Assembly: GCA_009739215.1 (NCBI GenBank)
Contig: VSJF01000002.1
Span: forward strand, 1,054,001 to 1,118,000
DNA: 64,000 bases
Direction: 5' to 3'
Origin: Floccularia luteovirens
Taxonomy: Eukaryota; Basidiomycota; Agaricomycetes; Agaricales; Squamanitaceae
Shown piece after piece: positions 47,200 to 58,787 of this stretch. A program made the position numbers and the translations under genes. The notes under the pieces were generated by a model. That model worked only from the letters and a program-made list of their open reading frames with translations, made no database searches and was not told where the DNA came from. Within the stretch, counting starts at the first letter, position 1; every line of letters begins with the position of its first letter.

Positions 47200-47440
47200 G
47201 GTCAATAGAAACAACAGAGTGGCCAAGGTTGAAGCTCGGAGAGAACACATAGCCGCTCCGAGCAAGAAAATCTCGCCGACCTTGCCCCCACCGCTAAACG
47301 CTTAGGTACGGTCGCTTTCCATAAGTGGGCAAGGCCATGCTCTGTACCTCCGGGGACTTTCCCCACAGCAAAATTTGAGAAGCGCAGAGCTCCTTGTGCG
47401 TACGCTGCGACGACGATTTTTCGAACAGCACGTTTGAATT
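47200..47440 (-). ncRNA. RMRP: RNase MRP RNA (probable)
   Basis: Catalytic-core RNA of the RNase MRP ribonucleoprotein, which cleaves pre-rRNA and some mRNAs in the nucleolus. On the minus strand, positions 47364-47350 read GGGGAAAGTCCCCGG, matching the CR-I sequence characteristic of MRP rather than RNase P RNA. Downstream, 47301-47284 read GCGTTTAGCGGTGGGGGC, a good CR-V; its GGGG can pair with the CCCC of CR-I to form helix P4. ATGGAAAGCG between them contains a GAAAG that fits the MRP GARAR motif of P8. After CR-V a perfect 8-bp hairpin (GCTCGGAG...CTCCGAGC) within CAAGGT/ACCTTG resembles P19. Both ends are approximate. A 98-codon open frame over the same DNA is judged a by-product. Confidence 0.72.
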
Positions 47441-47617
47441 TGAAAAATGAAGTTATGAAATTTTGGTTTGATTTATCACGATTCAAGCTCCACTTCAATG
47501 TCCGTGACTAGCTTACGTCAGAGATGCCTGTCGGTAATACTTACACAATCTCACATACAGGAGACGTAGTACTGACCGTCGTCCATTCTTTCTGCTTAAC
47601 GTTCATCTTTCACATAT

Positions 47618-48656
47618 ATGTCTTCAACTGAGCAGGCAAGACCAAGCTCACAGCAGCAACAGCGAGTAAAAAAGCCTCCTTTTGCTGACTGGCCTACAAT
47701 AAAGATTCTAACTCCTCCACAAGGTAAATGTTTCTATATTATTCAATATAACTTGAAACTGATGCTGCGTAGGCCAATTCTCCCCAAAGGCTGATGAGTG
47801 GTGTATATCATACTGTTATCAGACAGTGCGGGGGCGTGCACATGGACAAGAACCCGAATGTCGCTCAATATGCATCAGAAAAGTCTTCCCGCATGAAGTG
47901 CGGAATATTGTTTCCTTCAAGAACCATCGCAGTCTTGGGCCAGATGGGAAAGCCAAATATCCCCTTCCTGTTGAGGGTCAACCAAAGAACCTACCGAGGT
48001 ATCTGGGAGGGAAACCTGTAGATGAATCGGAGGGGTCTACCAGCACTTCTTCACCAACCCCAACAAAGTATTGGGACGAAGGGTGGTATCTGTGGGCGAG
48101 TAAAGGGAGGTGGGCTGCATTTGAGAAAACTGCTTCCATGAGATTAGACCTGGAGAAACAACAAATCGCAGCTTTGCAGAAAGAGAAAACGAGGGAGATT
48201 TGGCAAGATTACCAGGACCATCTTAAACTGACAAAAGAAGGACAAGATGAGGATAGATCTTCAACGCAAACACAGGAGGATGGTGGTAAATGGTGGGGTG
48301 CAATCACTCCTCCGCGACCGGTCCCAGAAACAAGGTAAGTTCATGGGATCTACAATGTTCACTTTTAACTTACCCTATCTTCTAGTTCCCAATCCCTTTT
48401 GGTACCCCTACCCCCAGATTTTCCACCACTATGGGAACGAATCAACAAACTACTAACCCCATCATATCAAGTACTTGGAATCCTTCATGATAGTTTAACA
48501 TCCGGAGAACAAAAACAGTTTGCCCAGCGTGTTTGGGAAAAGGCATGGACAGACGAGCCATTTGTTCTTGCAGGTCGGACATTCTCTGGGGCCTATGAAC
48601 GGTGGAAGAACAGAGACGCACCTGACGAAGATGATGGCAAAAAAGGCTCTACATAG
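47618..48656 (+). CDS. Conserved-looking protein of unknown function with Cys cluster
   Basis: Not assigned to a family. Three exons join in frame: 47618 to the GTAAAT donor near 47724, then from about 47773 to the GTAAGT donor near 48336, then to the stop at 48656. The N-terminus is Gln/Ser-rich (MSSTEQARPSSQQQQRVKKP). Exon 2 begins GQFSPKADEWCISYCYQTVR and continues ECRSICIRKVFPHEVRNIVS, giving a Cys-x3-Cys...Cys-x3-Cys spacing that could bind a metal or form disulfides. A central Trp-rich part follows (KYWDEGWYLWASKGRWAAFE) with a helical charged segment. The C-terminus includes FAQRVWEKAWTDEPFVLAGR. About 300 residues. No signal peptide or membrane helix. The start is set by the first ATG in frame with the clean exon junction. 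Confidence 0.75.
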
Positions 48657-48935
48657 ATGTCACCTAACAATAAAAATACCTTACTTACAGTGTCAGTAAT
48701 TACCCTCAATATTCATATCCGCAGTTTTGGGGTATGACAATTGTTTAGTGTAATATATTTGTCGTATAATATTACGAGGACAACAACACAAAATTTGATA
48801 CTTTTTGTGACAAACGCGAACACAGTATGAATCTTCAATTGTACAATGCATACTGTACACCTATCTAATTTTTCGCCCGCCCTTCCTAGTATAAGCCAAT
48901 ATCGTTGCTGATGGAGCTAAAAAATATGAATTCTT

Positions 48936-49030
48936 TGACAACAGGGAGGTTCGAACTCCCGCCCTTTCGGACTGGATAGGTATGCAAGATATCCTAATTC
49001 CAGCGCCTTAGACCACTCGGCCATGTTGCC
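48936..49030 (-). tRNA. tRNA-Leu (anticodon UAG) with short intron
   Basis: On the minus strand the acceptor stem GGCAACA pairs with TGTTGTC (one G-U). The D-arm reads GCCGAGTGGTCTAAGGC, typical of class II tRNAs. The anticodon stem CTGGA/TCCAG encloses A-T-TAG-G, then an intron of about 15 nt (ATATCTTGCATACCT) after position 37, then A38. The variable arm is long, and the T-arm is GGGAG-TTCGAAC-CTCCC. The anticodon UAG decodes leucine CUA. The intron lies at the canonical 37/38 site, so tRNA splicing endonuclease would remove it. Confidence 0.9.
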
Positions 49031-49161
49031 CTGATATGAGCAGCAGAAAAGACAGATCAATCCAACATTATTATTGTTGCGCACATATAACCTAACAGGA
49101 GTCAGTTTTCGAGTTCTTCAGTAATACAAAAGCAATTAGGACGAATCCTTCCTTGGCTGAC

Positions 49162-51745
49162 ATGGGTGTCCATGGCCTTACGACATACTTGCGCGAACAA
49201 AGGCGAACCTTGTCCGAAACAATTGAGAGGATACCCTCCTCCAATGAAGTGATTCAGGTTGTTGTTGACGGATGGTCGTAAGTCGATCGTTATTTCGTCA
49301 GGATTTGGGTTCACTAATAATATTAGCTTTATATACGCCCTGCAGTATGGCACTAATTTACCATGGGTCTATGGAGGAGAATATGGGGAGTTCTGTAGCC
49401 TGGTTTCCACTGTTGTCAAGGCTTGGATCCATGTCGGAATGAAAGTGCATTTTGTTTTCGATGGTCAGTCAATGATACAATGTTTAGATCCCTTCCTTTT
49501 TCACTTTAACTAACTACATTTCTGTATCTAGGAGCAACTCCCGAAATCAAAATTCCAACAGTAATAAGTCGCATGAATCAAGGACATGTACAATCTGGTT
49601 TACTATTTTTTCGTACATCCAAATCTTCTCGCCAACAGCCCAGGTTTCTAAACGAAGCGATGATAATTCCTCCCTTGATGTATTCTGCTTGTGTCCATGC
49701 CCTGGTAGACCTCAAATCAAACACGGGCTTTCTGGAGCTGTACTTTGCAGACTCAGAATGTGACCCATACGCTGTGGAATTAGCCGCCAGGATTGGAGGA
49801 TATATTATTGGAAATGATTCAGACTATGTCATCTTGGATTCAAAGGGATACAAAGGATATATACCACTGAGCGATATGATCTGGACTACTTCCTTACCTG
49901 AGGAAACGGAATCTTCTGTTATTAGCTCTGATGATAGCGCATCCTGGCAACCGGTCAAGAAAGTCAAGCCAAAACGAAAACCTATCACTGAAAACCAGAT
50001 TGGAAGGGGTTTATTGCCCCCTGAGCCCAAGTGATAACTTAGCTTTATCTTTTTCAGTATATCGTCCCGAAAGACTAGCTTCACACTTGAAAATCCCCGT
50101 CACACTCCTCCCCCTCCTAGGTGCCTTTGTTGGTAATGATTATACTAAGCCAACTGAGGCAAGCAACACAAATCTCCAATCCATGTTTTTCCAACGAAGC
50201 CTGAGCCTGTCACAGCGTATCGACTACGTAGCAGGCACTCTTCGATCCTTTCTGTTTCCTATGGCCCAGAATAAAAGACGGAAACAGCGAGTACGCGGTG
50301 TTATGGATCTCATCGAAAAAACTACGAATGTTCTTCTTTCACGCCACTTATCCCGGATGAGCAGTGGAGAAGTGAATAAAATTATTGACACAATAGTTCA
50401 ATCGGCACTGCAGAGCACGATTCCCAAATACGACGGTGAAAGTAAAACAGGGGTCTGGCAAACAGAGTACTGTGCGTTGCATACCCCCGATTCTTGCCCC
50501 TTGGTGTCGGTGGTTTCACAAAACATCCCAGAGGACGATCCCCAGCACCAGAAAATTGGATCATCGTCAATGAGGTCACAATATTTACGTGCTTACCATC
50601 GCGGCAACCTCTCTCCCGGGGTGCTGGACATTTTGAGCACGGGCAGCTGTTTTTCAGAACTATTCCTAGAGAATCCAGATCTGGAAACAGTAGGTCGAAG
50701 TATTGGGTTGCCAATCCGCCAATGGATATCCTCCATTTTAGATGACGCCCTGGGCCTTCCACGTCTTACAGAGAGTGACGAGACGAGCACGACAGACTCG
50801 CGGTCTGATGGAGACGATGATGATACTAGTGACGAACATGAGCTTGTGGACGTTGTGGAATCGGACGACGAGAGCGACAATTCGGATGCAGATTACCTAG
50901 CCCCTTTAATGGGTGAATTGAAACGTTTGCATGTTGATAAAGAGGATAAAGAGGAACAATCAGTCTCTAATGCTACGAGTCGATCAATGCGAAACAGGCC
51001 AACCGTGACTACTTATTACAATCGACGAGGCACACGAATAGCTGGAGATATCATTACTGTCCCTCCATTGGAAGAGTTATTGGCATCAATTCGGGCTGAC
51101 GAATATATCGAGTCTCTTCCTTTACGATCTGAAGACGAACGGTTGATTGTTCTTCTGCGCATCCTTGGCTCAGATACACAATCTATCAAGACTTTACCCC
51201 ATCTGCAGCTCTTTCCGATATTAGTGTTACGATGGGTTGTGAGAACACTCCACCAGCGAGCCCAAGAAACAGGAAGCAAGGAGCGAGAAAAAGAACATTG
51301 GACTAGAAAGGAAGCTCTGTGCTTCCTAGCTTCATTTTCATGGGCACCGGAACAACTTTCTAATGAACCAGAACGTGTTGCCATTGAGGACCGCAATATA
51401 CAGCTCACTGCACAAGTTTTGGGAGCCATGGAAGCTATCGAGCAGCTGATACAAGTCTTGTTGCTTAGTGGACGTGTCCCTTCCGTCATCCATTTGTTTT
51501 CTGGCAAGACTTTCCATTCATATCTGACTGGACTCAGGCCTTTTGATACCTCTTTGTTACCCGATACAATGTGGGAGATCGCCGAGGAAGGCTTGGATGA
51601 GGCATTCCGGGTGGAGAGAACGGAAAAACGAAAGAACAAGACTATCCCTCCTCCTGCATCACCTTCACCGCCCGCCGTCAACAATGTACGAAAAGGTTTT
51701 TCTGGACAGTCTTTGTTCTCTGTGTTGAACGATCTAGATAGTTGA
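49162..51745 (+). CDS. Asteroid-type XPG/FEN1-like nuclease domain protein, one-base frameshift
   Basis: Member of the Asteroid (ASTE1 / fission-yeast ast1) branch of the structure-specific nuclease superfamily; the human protein acts as a 3'-flap trimming nuclease in end joining. N-terminus MGVHGLTTYLREQRRTLSET with VVVDGWSFIYAL (acidic active-site Asp), then KVHFVFDG and the internal acidic cluster LYFADSECDPYAVELAARIG with GNDSDYVIL. The C-terminal half has a long Asp/Glu/Ser-rich stretch and a helical domain. Exons: 49162-49277, 49327-49463, 49532-51745. The frame breaks at about 50031: GLLPPEP is in one frame and SDNLALSFSVYRPERLASHL in the next, with one extra base. Total 2467 nt leaves remainder 1; 821 residues when removed. 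Confidence 0.85.
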
Positions 51746-52220
51746 TCTTCTGTATTCTTGCTATGTATGTACGACTGTTTGGTAGACCATCAGATTATGC
51801 TTTGTTGTAGAGTCAGGCTTCTATCGAAAATTGTACTAAACAGAAATGGACGAAGCGCTTGATGAGGTTATAGCAGGGACTAATATTAAATTAAGGCAGT
51901 TAAGTCAAGAAATCAATTCAAGAGGAGTTCACACGTAACATGCGAACACTAGGCGTCCATACGTTGAAGGGCGTATCCTTTACATTGAGCAAATTGCCAG
52001 AATCCGCAGTAGTAGGAGGATGTGATTCGATTGTGCGTATGAACATGGTTACGTGTAGATATACAGGAGGATATTCCAGTGAATGGGTTGGTCTGTCCGG
52101 AGTAAGGAAACATGTGATTTCCTTCACTGAGGCCGGAAATGATGGAAAAGTGCGAACCCTCTTTTTATCCAAAGTATACATGTAATAATATCACCTTCGC
52201 TTGATATATAGATATAGAGA
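51746..52220. other. Convergent intergenic region
   Basis: About 475 bp between the 3' ends of the Asteroid gene and the NAD kinase gene. A 30-codon frame (from 51845, MDEALDEVIAGTN) and frames of 81-87 codons on both strands have no support as genes. Confidence 0.4.
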
Positions 52221-53764
52221 TCATGTTCGACTATGCCTCAATAGGGCTTTACTTCTGAAGGTCGCATTGTACTGTAGGAGATTATTGATGTCACGGACCC
52301 AGTCATCTTCTTTCCCGGGTCCAGCACCTTCACTATTCTGCATTGCTTGGGCATCCGACTCGTCAATGAGCGAGGAGCGATTAATGCAAGGAACAGGGAA
52401 GGGAGATGCCTGGACATTCACTGATTCACCTGGGTTGAGAACATGAGAGGTTCTGCCATCCATAGACACTCCTGCAGGAGCTCGGCTACGGTCCCCAATC
52501 TGCAGCATGAATTAAGCACTTGTACATCAAGAAAGCAGTTTTGTTACTGACTCTGAGAGTAATCACCGAAGACGAGGGGAAAACAAGCGGACGGAAAGAA
52601 AGACTCCGAGGACAGATAGGAGTCAAAACCAAGGCGCTTAGTGACGGATGAACGATAGGACCACCCGCCGACAAGGAGTATGCTGTAGAGCCAGTTGGCG
52701 TTGACACAATCAAACCATCCGACTTTGGAACCACTTGAGCAATGTAAGATTATTGTGAAAACAGGAAGCGTTACATACCACTGCTTCAGTGAGGTGTTGG
52801 CCATCCACAAACACGTCAATGGTGTTAAGATGAGGAGTTGACCCGCGATGCAGAGCAATTTCATTCATAACTTGCCAGTCTGGATTTGCAATTATATTGC
52901 AGAAACACGGGGCGTACTAGTTCGATTACTAACCGTCGCCATCAGAGCCTATTTTCGCAAGCTCTTTATCATAGAACGTGGCGGCAAGGCGCATCCTATT
53001 TAATATTGTGGCTTTTCCTTTGAAAACACTTTCAAGTGCTTTTGCGAAGTCGTCGATATCTGATAAAAGCATTCGGTAACTATATATGGATGGATTTGAG
53101 GCTGAGCCCTACGAAATGGGAGAAGGAACCCTAGTGTCCCCATTGAAAAACTCAACACTGGAGGCACTGCACCAGCACTGAATAAGGAGGAGGCATGGAG
53201 AATAGTGCCATCGCCTCCCAATGTTACGACCAAATCAATATCTTGGGCAGTTTGGCCTGTTAGAATGGTTGAAATTGTTAGCTCAGCTAGGATGGAGCTA
53301 TAAAATATACCTGGGTGCCATACTTCTGCCCCATGCGGAATGTCAGGTCTGGCTTCGTGGAAGACGCGGACACCAGGATAAGTAGCGTGCACATGTCTAT
53401 GAGAAATTATATCTACATAAGTTTTGTTCTGGTGAGATGAAAGACAACTTACTCCAGAAATGCGTCAATGGCGAGTATCACTGGTTGCGTACGCAATTTA
53501 TTGACAATGAGTATATTTTTTGGGGAGCCTTCAGAATTTTTCCATCTATCTTTCGGTGGAAGTCAACTCATGGCGAGGATTTTCACAAAGGTTGCAAACG
53601 AACGTTGCTGGGATAGGCTGGGATAGACGACCGGAAGTTAAAGATCTAGAAAAGCGAAGCGAGCGAATATTTTGATTGATCCGACATGGACGATGGCGTG
53701 CCATGTGTTGGGATGTAAGACGTAAAGCATACGGCCTTGGGGCGTTGAGGATAGAGGATAGCAT
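52221..53764 (-). CDS. NAD(H) kinase, mitochondrial type
   Basis: Phosphorylates NAD(H) to NADP(H), supplying NADPH for biosynthesis and redox defence. Active-site GGDG motif in [19 protein letters not shown]. Further motifs are [55 protein letters not shown] and [13 protein letters not shown]. The N-terminus ([20 protein letters not shown], then [20 protein letters not shown]) is rich in Arg/Ser and lacks acids, a likely mitochondrial presequence as in yeast Pos5. The first intron (58 nt, donor GTTCGT, branch TTGAC) joins PIPAT to [14 protein letters not shown] and removes an apparent frame break. About eight exons. The start is 193 bp from the divergent BRCT gene, suggesting a shared promoter region. 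Confidence 0.9.
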
Positions 53765-53957
53765 GACAATGCAAAGGAGGTGTGGCTCTCAAGAATTAAA
53801 TAAAACAATTGATTATTTTAACATTCACGTGATACGCGTCGTGGTTTTCAACGTTAAATCAAGTCAAGCTACCATCAGGACGCGATTCCGGAACTGCGAA
53901 AGCTAAGATTATTATCTTCGTCTCTTACCACTCAACGCATGCATTGGCTTCGTTAAC

Positions 53958-56900
53958 ATGTCTGCAGAGAAACGAACAAGATCTCAACTCACTTTACCTG
54001 ATGAAATCCTACGGGTCTCCCAAAAGTCGCCTTTAAAAGACGCGCGAAGTGTTCAAAGGAGTTCCGACACGTGTTTGTCAAGTAATAAAGCAGGGAACGA
54101 TGATGATGAACTCCTGCTATCACCACGAAAGCCCACCCTTATCACGCTGTACCCAGGAACGGCTTCCAAGAGATCGGCATCTCCCCCCATAGATGAATAT
54201 ACCCGACGCTCTGAGTCTCCATCAGATAATCGCGAGCCCAAACGAGCTAAACACAATGGTGAATTCGATGTGGAGAGAAATGTCGGCAACAATGTAAGGT
54301 CGCGCGCCCGTGTTCCTACGCATTCGCGTACAAACTCGGAACCCATCGTTGCAAGGAGCCGTACATCTCGGAAGCGGTCAGCAACAACCTCGAAGAAACC
54401 TGTATCTTCAAGTGCAGTTCCTCCTCTGTTCTTCTCTCCTACAACACCACCTGGAAAAGAGAGAGCACAATCAGTGCCACTCTTGTCATCTTTTGCCCTG
54501 TTACATGTTGATCTCAGAAATCCTCCATCTTCACCACGCCGTCCTCGTTCCCGGTCGCCGTCCAAAGAATCATTGCGTATGTTTTCGGGACCCACTAGGC
54601 CTCTTGATATTCTGCAACCTATTCCAGACGAAGCCAGACCGAAACCCTTGGAGAGGGATTTGCCAAATCTATTGGAACCCGGCCAAGCGTCGCGTACTAG
54701 CACCAATCCTGAAATAAGTCCTCTTCGTGATGAGGATGCACCAACCGAAGGTCCTCAAATCAAAGTACAATCGCCTTCTATTTCTACAGAGGTTCAAATA
54801 ACTCAGACTACTACCGAACCTGCCACGCCGATGGCATCTAAATCCACTTTTTATTTGCCACTATCCCCATTGACACCCTTACCAGAAACTCCTCTGCCAA
54901 TGAAATTCATTAATGACGGCGCGGACAGATATGGCGAATTAGATTGGACATTTGATGCAGTATGTTCTGTATATCCTAGTTTTATAACATTTGAACCTTA
55001 TGATTACTCAGACACAGATTCCTAACAGACAAGAAACGTTGATACACACTCAGAGACCAGACCCCCAGACGTCTGGTTCTGTAACTGGGAGCCAATCCAC
55101 ATCGATGCCCCCACCGAAGTCAAAGCCAAAGCAACTCGCAACTACAACCACCCCTTCAATATCTCTGAGTAAGCCCGGCAACCAATTGCCTGAACTTGAA
55201 GCGAACAGCAAACTATTAGTTCATTCCAACCACAAACCTAAGAACACAATCATACGAAATGCTTTCCAAGTGTTGATGGAGGGTAGTGCCCATGCGAAGA
55301 CTGAGAAAAAAGGGAAAGCAAAAGAAAAACCAACGCAATTGCCCACGAGAATCGGCTCTACCACTTTAGTAACATTGTCAGACGTGGCACAGAACAACAA
55401 CAAGATAAACACGAAATCGGACAAAACCCAGATACCGAAATCGTCCTTGAAGTCTAGTATGCGACCAAGGGTTAAACCAAATGCAGATGCTATTCCTGTA
55501 CCTCTTGTGGTGTCTGACGAGGAAGCTGAGGGCTTGAAGACAGAACACGATGAATCTAAAGAAGAAAACCCGTTCAACTTCGCATTACCAAGAGTTGCGA
55601 TATCTTCTCGTTCTACAACGACAGATATAAGCAATCAGTTAGCAGCGAAGGACACACTGGAGCTGCCAGATGAACCAGACATTCCACAAAAAACAATTGG
55701 AATTGCTGCACGAAAAGCTTCTTTTGAACCTGCGGGAGGTATTAACCAAATTGCTGGAATACTTGACACGGATACCGTAATGACATCAGGGCTAGCAATC
55801 CCGATCCTTCAAGTAAACCAGTCAACTGCTGTCACTGCTCCATCGAAACCGAGCCCTAGCCAAAGCAAAGCTCGTGTTAGCAAACTTCCAACGGGTAAGA
55901 AAAGACTTCCAGCTAGTAAGGAAGTTACTATTCGAGTGACCAGAAGTTCATCCTCGAGGGGGAGAAATCATAATGAAGTGGAACCATGTGAGTTTTTTGA
56001 ATAACCCTACTTGTGTTTGTACCGTCTTAGTCAAATTCAATATATAGCCACCTCCAAGGTGAACACGAAAAGTGATCTCTCCATAACGACTGCCTCATTG
56101 AAAAGGACCGTTTCTGGCACTATCAAAACTGGGAAGTCAACTGCCGAATCAGAATTGACAACGTCTAGCCTCTCTAGTCTTTCCACAACTGCCTCCGAAG
56201 GAAACCATATACTTCCTGGTTCACCTATGAAGCTCAGTTCACCAGATCGACCAATTCGGACATTTGAGCGCCTTGCCAGTTCATCACCAGCTAAAACTCC
56301 TTCACGGTCTCGGATTCCTCTCAAGTCCAATTCTTCACCATCTCCAACAAAAATTGCTAGAGCTTCGTCCATGATCGTATCCCGTCAAAATGGTATGTTA
56401 ATTATTGTCTTACTGGACGTGTGATGAATTCCTGTCTTGCAGTTGCAAAATTAAAGCGCACGTTTACAACCTCTACATATCATACTCTTAGTGGTTCTTC
56501 ACTTTCAACTCTAGCAAACGCCCTAGAGAAATTGAAAATGCCAGCACCGGCCAGACCTAACACGAGTATGGGGTTCAACCGGGACAACGAAGATGATGAG
56601 AATAGCCTGCCTGGTGCTAAAGCCCGCAGTCAAGATGATGCTGACGTTGGACGGAAGATATCTGAGGCCGTAGGTCTGCAGCGGGCAGCAACACTTTCAG
56701 CTGCGAGTTTCCGGGCAGAGAGTTCTCATGGTGCCCCTACAACCAATAAAGCTACAAAGCCCAATAATCCTATGCAAAAACCATTGACTATGTTCATGTC
56801 CCGCACCAGGTCAGGATCGGGGTCAGTACAAGGCGGCCAATCCGATGGCTTGATGAACAGAAAATCTAGGATATTTGGTGTGGGAACTGGTAGTAATATG

Positions 56901-58292
56901 TTAGGAATGGGCTTGGGTAACAGGCGAGTCGCACAAAAGGCTAGTCGGAAAACTAGCTTGCCTAGTGTAATGGCTAGCCCTGTCAAAGGAGCGGACTCAG
57001 GAGACCAACCTGAAAACGAGGTTACATCGATGAATAACGATACGTTAGATAAAGCCCAGGAAGATCTTGGAGACGTTTTCCAGGATGATCACTCGAGGGT
57101 GCAAAATGCAATAGACACCACAGATGCCATTATGGACACTGCTGAGCCAGTTGATGATAAAGGGAAAGGGAAAGAGAAATCGACCGATGATTGGCGCAGA
57201 CGTGTTTCACAAAGAGCATCACTCGCTTCACAAGCCCTCTCAAATTCCTTAAATGCTCTTCCTCAGCCTAAGCGTAACCAGATGGGTCCGCCTGCTACGC
57301 CTCCCCGTGCTGGTAGGTCAACTATGAGGAGCGTAAGCAGCACGTATCCGAATACATCGACCACTCCTGCATCGGATTCGTCCAATTCACCAGGAAAATC
57401 GTCTTCTGGACCAGCAACTCGCATGAGCTCTCGCCTAGCAAAAATGGCATCAGAAACTCAAGCGAAAGGTGGCGCAGCTCCCAGCGTGGCTTCCGCTCCT
57501 GCTTCTCGGAAGACAGGGAATACCTCATCTCCCGCAAATTCAGTTCCTGATGCTCTAAAGTTCATGAAGGATTGTGTTATTTTTGTGGATGTGAAGACAG
57601 ATGATGGTGATGAAGCTGGTTCGTTGTTCGTGGATATGTTAGAAGGAGCAGGTGCCCGGGTATGATTCTTCCTTCTTCCGTTTATCCATGGGATTATTGA
57701 CTCTTTTACCCTGTTTTACAGATACTTACGAGGGTCGGGCAAACTTGCACACATATTGTGTACAAGAATGGAATGACGAGTACTTTAAATCGCTATAGGC
57801 GAGTATTTACGTTACACCGCTTTCAGAGGGATGCTAATCCCAATGTTTATTTTATTAGACTTCTTCGGGATCCCAAACCACTCGTTGTTGGGATTGCGTG
57901 GGTGGTGGAATGCGTGGAGCAGAGAAAGCAGGTGGATGAAACTAATTTCTTGATTGATCTTGATCTGGTGAACGTTGCTGGAATAATTAAGGTAAGTATA
58001 TGCATCTTTGGTACTTATTTGCGCGGTGTGCTGAAAAAGTTGTAGCGCCGCCGGTCTATGTTGCCAAAACTCATCTCACGAGAGTCGGTTGGAATGCCAG
58101 AACTAGACCGATCGGATCCAGGGGACGCAGACCGGTCAATGGATGGATCTACTTCCTGTAAGATGGATCAACTTATCGACTTCCATGCATCTCACCCCTT
58201 GCCCATTTACAGCCCTCACTATAGATGATGAGGTGACACCTCTTGAAATGGCTCGAAGACGCAGAAGCATGCTGGCCGGGCTCCGGCCTTGA
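53958..58292 (+). CDS. Microcephalin-like BRCT-domain protein
   Basis: Large nuclear protein with a single C-terminal BRCT domain: VIFVDVKTDDGDEAGSLFVD, GARILTRVGQTCTHIVYKNG, RYRLLRDPKPLVVGIAWVVE. This fits the fungal relatives of microcephalin (MCPH1), linked in animals to chromosome condensation and DNA-damage signalling. Eight exons: 53958-54959, 55012-55987, 56048-56392, 56443-57659, 57722-57798, 57859-57991, 58046-58157, 58213-58292; 1,313 residues. The first 1,100 residues are disordered, Ser/Pro/Lys-rich, with many SP/TP sites and a nuclear-localisation-like REPKRAKHN. Intron 57799-57858 has a GC donor (AG/GCGAGT); no GT donor keeps frame. The motif RRRSML occurs twice after the BRCT (KRRRSMLPK, ARRRRSMLAG). 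Confidence 0.87.
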
Positions 58293-58787
58293 TCTAAACT
58301 CACTATTACAATGGAATATTTAATTTGTTCATGACATTCACGAATTCCAACTTTCTTTCCTTTCATTTGCTTCTACATACATACCATCAGCATTTATTAT
58401 ACCATTTGTATCTGCAAGCGAATGATGTATGGATTGGGGCTGAGTTATCTTCCGACCTCTTAATTTAGTTTCTCTTTTTGCATTGTATTCATTAATAGTC
58501 AAATATATAAGCTCATTAACGATTTTTGCGGGAGGACCGGAAGAGATATTGCACTAAAAACACTTTAGATCATTGCAATATAGATACATCACCGGCTGTG
58601 TACATGCAAATATATGGTACTCGTATAATATAAAGGACGATAACCTCCAGACAGCTAAGCAAGCAAGCAGGGAACACGATAACGAGAAGTACTCGATTAG
58701 TACTTATGTACGGGTATACAAGAGGTGGAAGCTGGTCGGTCATTCCATGATTTTCCAATGATGGAGGTTCACCCGACGAAAAAAATC
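58293..58787. other. Convergent intergenic region
   Basis: About 490 bp between the stop of the BRCT gene and the stop of the GT17 gene. Frames of about 60 codons on both strands are unsupported. Confidence 0.45.

Noticed and set aside
47202..47498. 98-codon minus-strand open frame
   Set aside because: It coincides with the structured MRP RNA motifs; the protein has no domain and the hairpins explain the conservation better.
4878..50080. Programmed +1 ribosomal frameshifting in four genes
   Set aside because: The stop and slip contexts differ, and in the ankyrin gene the homology is lost eight codons before the stop; single-base insertions are simpler.
51845..51940. 30-codon frame starting MDEALDEVIAGTN
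   Set aside because: Too short, no continuing exon; resemblance to the start of RNA-export adaptors is superficial.
53465..53580. Apparent frameshift near the NAD kinase N-terminus
   Set aside because: A 58-nt intron with donor GTTCGT, branch TTGAC and acceptor TAG joins PIPAT to WKNSEG in frame.
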